64,000 bases of DNA from G965227875 sp965227875 (GTDB taxonomy: Bacteria; Pseudomonadota; Alphaproteobacteria; Rhizobiales; JAJFHC01): positions 1 to 64,000 of the forward strand of contig OZ245783.1 in assembly GCA_965227875.1 (NCBI GenBank), in the 5' to 3' direction. Positions 60,911 to 64,000 of the stretch are shown in pieces. The position numbers and the translations under genes are program-made. The notes below the pieces were generated by a model. It saw only the letters and a list, made by a program, of their open reading frames with translations, had not been told where the DNA came from and searched no databases. Every line of letters starts with the position of its first letter. The stretch's first letter is position 1.

Positions 60911-63900
60911 ATGGCAGGGAAATTCGCAGATCCAAAGTCGACGGCGTCCAGAAGAACTCTCAAGAAGACCGCCTTGCGGCAGTCCGACAGGGAAAATCAG
61001 GGACATCCTTCAGAGTCCAAACCCTCCGGTCCGCCCAAGCAGCAGAAGGTGCGCCGCTCCGGTTCGGCTCCGGTCATCCGTCCCGCAAACGACGATGAAC
61101 CGAGCACGGCATCGCTGATCGGGTCGATGAAACGGCGGCCGTCCTCGGCACCGTTCTGGTTCGCCCTGTTCGTCTCCGCGCTCTGGCTGATCGCCTGTAG
61201 CGCGTATCTCTACGGGTTCTATGCTCCGGAAATCGCCAAGCACGGCGACCTCTCCAAGGTTATCGCCGCACCGGAAGTCGCGGTCATCATCATGATGACC
61301 CTGATGCCGGTCGTCATGGTCTGGGCCATCACCTACATGGTCTGGCGCGCCCAGCAGATGAAGACCATCTCCGAGGTTCTCGGACAGACGGCCGTCCGGC
61401 TGATCCGCCCCGAGGAAATCGCCGCGGACGGCGTCGCCTCGGTCGGTCAGGCGGTGCGCCGCGAGGTATCCGAACTCATCGGCGGCGTCGAACATGCCAT
61501 CGCCCGCGCCGGCGAGCTCGAGTCCCTCGTCCACAAGGAACTGTCCGCCCTCGAACGCGCCTTCGGCGGCAACGAGGAGCGGATCCGCATCCTCATCAAC
61601 GGCCTCGACAACCAGCGCTCCGCCCTCGAACAGGCCGGCCAGATGCTCGGTTCCGAGACCCAGCCGCTCGTCTCGCGCCTCGAGGAGAACACGTCGACCC
61701 TCCAGGGTGTCATCGACGTCGCCCAGGCGAGCCTCGATGCCCTCGAGAAGGGCCTCAAGCAGACGACCAAGGAACTGTCTGGCTCGATCAACGCCATCGC
61801 CGAGGAAGCCAGCGGCGCTTCCGACCAGATCGCGCAGCAGGCCGGACGCCTGGAGCAGCTCTCGGGCACCGTCCTGCACGATATCCGGTCTTTCTCCGAG
61901 CAGCTTTCGCTCCAGGGCGAGGCGCTCACGAAGGCGACCAAGGGCTTCGACGAGGCCAACAGCGAACTGTCGCAGCGCCTGGAACGCACCAGCGTGCACA
62001 TCACCCAGCAGCTTCGCGAGGCCGGCGGCGAGATCACGCACATGCTGCGGACCGCCAGCGGCGACGTGGCGAACCGCATGAAGCAGACCAGTGCTGAGGT
62101 CATCGAGGAGGTCCAGACCTCGAGCGGCGACCTCGTCCAGCAGATCGAGGTGAGCGGCGGCGCCATCACCGAGCGCCTGCTCAATGCGTCGAGCGAGTTC
62201 ACCGAACGCGTCGAAAGCGCCCGCTCGCAGATCTTCGAACACCTTGAGCACGCCTCGGTCGAGATGACCGACCGTCTCGAAACCACCACGGGCCGCCTCT
62301 TCTCGCGTCTCGACTCGGTGAGTTCGGAAATGAACACGCGTCTCGAGACCACGAGCGTGAACATCACCGACAAGCTCGACGACACCAGCGAGCAGGTCTT
62401 CTCGCGTCTCGACCGCGCCAGCGCGGAAATGAACGAGCGTCTTGCAAGCACTAGTGCGGATGTCGCGGACAAGATCTCGGCCACCACCGGCCAGATCTCC
62501 GAACAGCTCACCCGCACCGGCGCCCAGATCTCGCTGCAGCTCGAAACCACGTCGAGCGACGTGGCCAATGCGCTGGAGCAGACCGGCGGAAAGATCACGG
62601 ACGATCTGGAAGCGACGAGCACCAACATCAGCCAGCAGCTGGAACGCAAGGGCTCGGAGATCACCGTCCAGCTCGAGACCACGTCCTCCAACGTGACGGG
62701 CGCCATCGAGTACAGCGGCACCCGCATCTTCGACCGGCTGGATGAAACCAGCAGCGCGGTCACCAGCGCGATCGACTCGATCGGCACCAGCCTGTTCGAC
62801 CGTCTCGACTCCGTGGCCAACAACATCACCGGCACGCTGGAAACGGTCGGCGGAACGGTGTTCGAACGGATCGACAAGTCGACCGACGGCATCGCGACGT
62901 CCATCGAGTCCGTCGGGTCGGGCGTGTTCGAGCGCATCGAGAAGGCCAACACGGAAATCACCCAGGCCCTCGAATCCAACGCCACCAGCACCTTCGCCCA
63001 GATCCAGGATGCCCGCACGAGCCTTGTGGACGCCCTGGAGACCACCGGCGAACGCACGCATCAGCGTCTGGAACAGGCCACCGGCCGCATTGCGGACGCG
63101 ATCGAGAACTCCGGCATCCGCGCCGTGGAGCAGATGGACGGAACGAGCTCGCACGTCACGGGCGCCATCGACGCGGCCAGCCATCGCATGCTGGAACGCC
63201 TCGAAGCCTCCCGCGACGGCATCGCGGACGCGGTCGACACCATCGCGACCGGCCTGATCGAGCGGATCGAGAACTCCAGCAGCACGTTCACCCAGACCGT
63301 GGACGTGTTCGGTACGGATCTCTTCCAGCGGATCGACAACGTGAACGGCGACTTTTCCAGCGCCATCCAGAGCTACAGCAACGAAGTCCTCGAACGGCTC
63401 GGTTCGACCGGTCAGATGGTCGCCGAAGCCCTGGAGAACACCGGCGCGCAGCTTCTGGGCCGCCTCAACTCGACCAGCGCGGAAATCAATTCCTCGGTCG
63501 AGCAGACGGGAAGCCAGGTGTTCGCCCGCTTCGACGAGACCGCGTCGCGCTTCAGCGCCCAGGTCGAGCAGGCCAGCACCCGCATGGTCGATCGTGTGGA
63601 GAACGCCAGCACCGGCATGGTGGAACGTGTGGAGAATGCCAGCACGGGTATCGTCGAACGCGTGGAACATGCGACCACAAGCATTGTCTCGCGCGTCGAG
63701 GAAACCAGCACCGGCATCGTCTCACGCGTCGAGGACACCAGTTCCGGCATCATCGCCCGCGTCGAAGAGACGAGCGACAAGACGACCGCGCAGCTTGAAT
63801 CGACAGGCAGCGTCATTGTCGACCGTCTCGAACGGGTCAACGCACTCGTCGAAACGAGCGTGTCGAATGTCGGCGCCGACATGGACTCCATCCTGTCGCA

Positions 63901-64000
63901 GCGTGAGGCCGTACTGACCAAGATGGTCGACAGCCTGATGCAGAAGGCCGAAGACATCGACTCCCTCATGAGGTCCTACGCAGGCCTCGTCGAGGACTCG
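60911..64000 (+). CDS. Giant coiled-coil polar growth protein, GPR/RgsE-like (N-terminal part)
   Basis: An open frame of 1030 codons runs off the right edge without a stop. The N-terminal 90 residues are basic and polar, then two membrane helices (FWFALFVSALWLIACSAYLY and VAVIIMMTLMPVVMVWAITY) are followed by a helical rod of more than 850 residues. The rod is built of 11-residue repeats, clearest near the end: MVERVENASTG, IVERVEHATTS, IVSRVEETSTG, IVSRVEDTSSG. This membrane anchor plus apolipoprotein-like hendecad rod is the plan of the Growth Pole Ring protein of Agrobacterium and RgsE of Sinorhizobium, which organise unipolar growth. The ATG at 60911 has GGAAAGAG upstream. A long antisense frame (61010-63670) merely mirrors the repeats. 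Confidence 0.75.
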   Translation, partial: MAGKFADPKSTASRRTLKKTALRQSDRENQGHPSESKPSGPPKQQKVRRSGSAPVIRPANDDEPSTASLIGSMKRRPSSAPFWFALFVSALWLIACSAYLYGFYAPEIAKHGDLSKVIAAPEVAVIIMMTLMPVVMVWAITYMVWRAQQMKTISEVLGQTAVRLIRPEEIAADGVASVGQAVRREVSELIGGVEHAIARAGELESLVHKELSALERAFGGNEERIRILINGLDNQRSALEQAGQMLGSETQPLVSRLEENTSTLQGVIDVAQASLDALEKGLKQTTKELSGSINAIAEEASGASDQIAQQAGRLEQLSGTVLHDIRSFSEQLSLQGEALTKATKGFDEANSELSQRLERTSVHITQQLREAGGEITHMLRTASGDVANRMKQTSAEVIEEVQTSSGDLVQQIEVSGGAITERLLNASSEFTERVESARSQIFEHLEHASVEMTDRLETTTGRLFSRLDSVSSEMNTRLETTSVNITDKLDDTSEQVFSRLDRASAEMNERLASTSADVADKISATTGQISEQLTRTGAQISLQLETTSSDVANALEQTGGKITDDLEATSTNISQQLERKGSEITVQLETTSSNVTGAIEYSGTRIFDRLDETSSAVTSAIDSIGTSLFDRLDSVANNITGTLETVGGTVFERIDKSTDGIATSIESVGSGVFERIEKANTEITQALESNATSTFAQIQDARTSLVDALETTGERTHQRLEQATGRIADAIENSGIRAVEQMDGTSSHVTGAIDAASHRMLERLEASRDGIADAVDTIATGLIERIENSSSTFTQTVDVFGTDLFQRIDNVNGDFSSAIQSYSNEVLERLGSTGQMVAEALENTGAQLLGRLNSTSAEINSSVEQTGSQVFARFDETASRFSAQVEQASTRMVDRVENASTGMVERVENASTGIVERVEHATTSIVSRVEETSTGIVSRVEDTSSGIIARVEETSDKTTAQLESTGSVIVDRLERVNALVETSVSNVGADMDSILSQREAVLTKMVDSLMQKAEDIDSLMRSYAGLVEDS

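Noticed and set aside
61010..63670. 886-codon frame on the minus strand
   Set aside because: It lies wholly antisense to the GPR/RgsE-like frame; its repeated Ala/Gly/Arg/Asp/Val pattern mirrors the hendecads. The plus-strand frame has an RBS, membrane helices and a real repeat period.

Overview
The window looks like the chromosome of a free-living, probably marine, alphaproteobacterium. GC and codon use are high-GC, and several genes are alphaproteobacterial hallmarks: CckA, FliX, FlbT, FlaF, a DUF6468/MotE pair, a nearly cysteine-free DksA and a DMSP-demethylase-like protein. The partial gene at the right edge resembles the Growth Pole Ring (GPR/RgsE) proteins of Hyphomicrobiales, so a Hyphomicrobiales-type lineage with a Caulobacter-style flagellar hierarchy is the best guess; the species cannot be named from the sequence.

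Layout. 1-1.6 kb: 5' part of alaS, a terminator, and recA with LexA-type boxes. 1.75-4.08 kb: a complete IS1595-family element (24-bp inverted repeats, 8-bp target duplication) carrying a transposase, a tiny ORF and a passenger gene, inserted next to the recA SOS box. 4.2-8 kb: dmdA-like gene and cckA. 8.2-13.6 kb: divergent flagellar export and rod genes (flgB-flgC-fliE-fliQ-fliR-flhB to the left, fliO-fliP to the right). 13.6-16.5 kb: a zinc-ribbon membrane protein, a GlsB/YeaQ-type protein and a divergent LysR/SDR pair. 16.5-27.2 kb: a 1288-residue AMIN-like/TPR protein, motE, DUF6468, fliM and fliL (leftward), then flgF-flgG-flgA-flgH (rightward). 27.3-31.4 kb: an accessory cassette (two alpha/beta hydrolases, SDR, SnoaL-like protein, divergent LysR). 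31.6-34.9 kb: dksA, fliX, then flgI-flgJ-flgN-like. 35-42.6 kb: three large flagellins, flbT and flaF. 42.7-48.1 kb: flgE-flgK-flgL (leftward). 48.4-52.7 kb: MoxR ATPase, small secreted protein, SixA-like phosphatase, an enolase-superfamily dehydratase and a VWA protein. 52.75-54.8 kb: a tandem array of about 0.4-kb non-coding repeats. 55-60.6 kb: GNAT protein, MFS transporter, a probably structured non-coding transcript, ferredoxin reductase plus ferredoxin, an Hpt protein and a small unknown. 60.9 kb to the edge: the GPR/RgsE-like protein.

How it works together. CckA heads the phosphorelay that controls CtrA, and TTAA-N7-TTAA/G boxes of CtrA type lie upstream of fliO/flgB, the TPR gene, fliL, fliX/flgI and all three flagellins. 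Sigma-54 promoters precede flgF and flgE, and FliX (a partner of the sigma-54 activator FlbD in Caulobacter) is encoded here. FlbT and FlaF would then set flagellin translation and secretion. Structural novelty centres on a roughly 90-residue module repeated inside the flagellins and also inserted into the hook protein FlgE, with signs of DNA-level homogenisation between flagellin copies.
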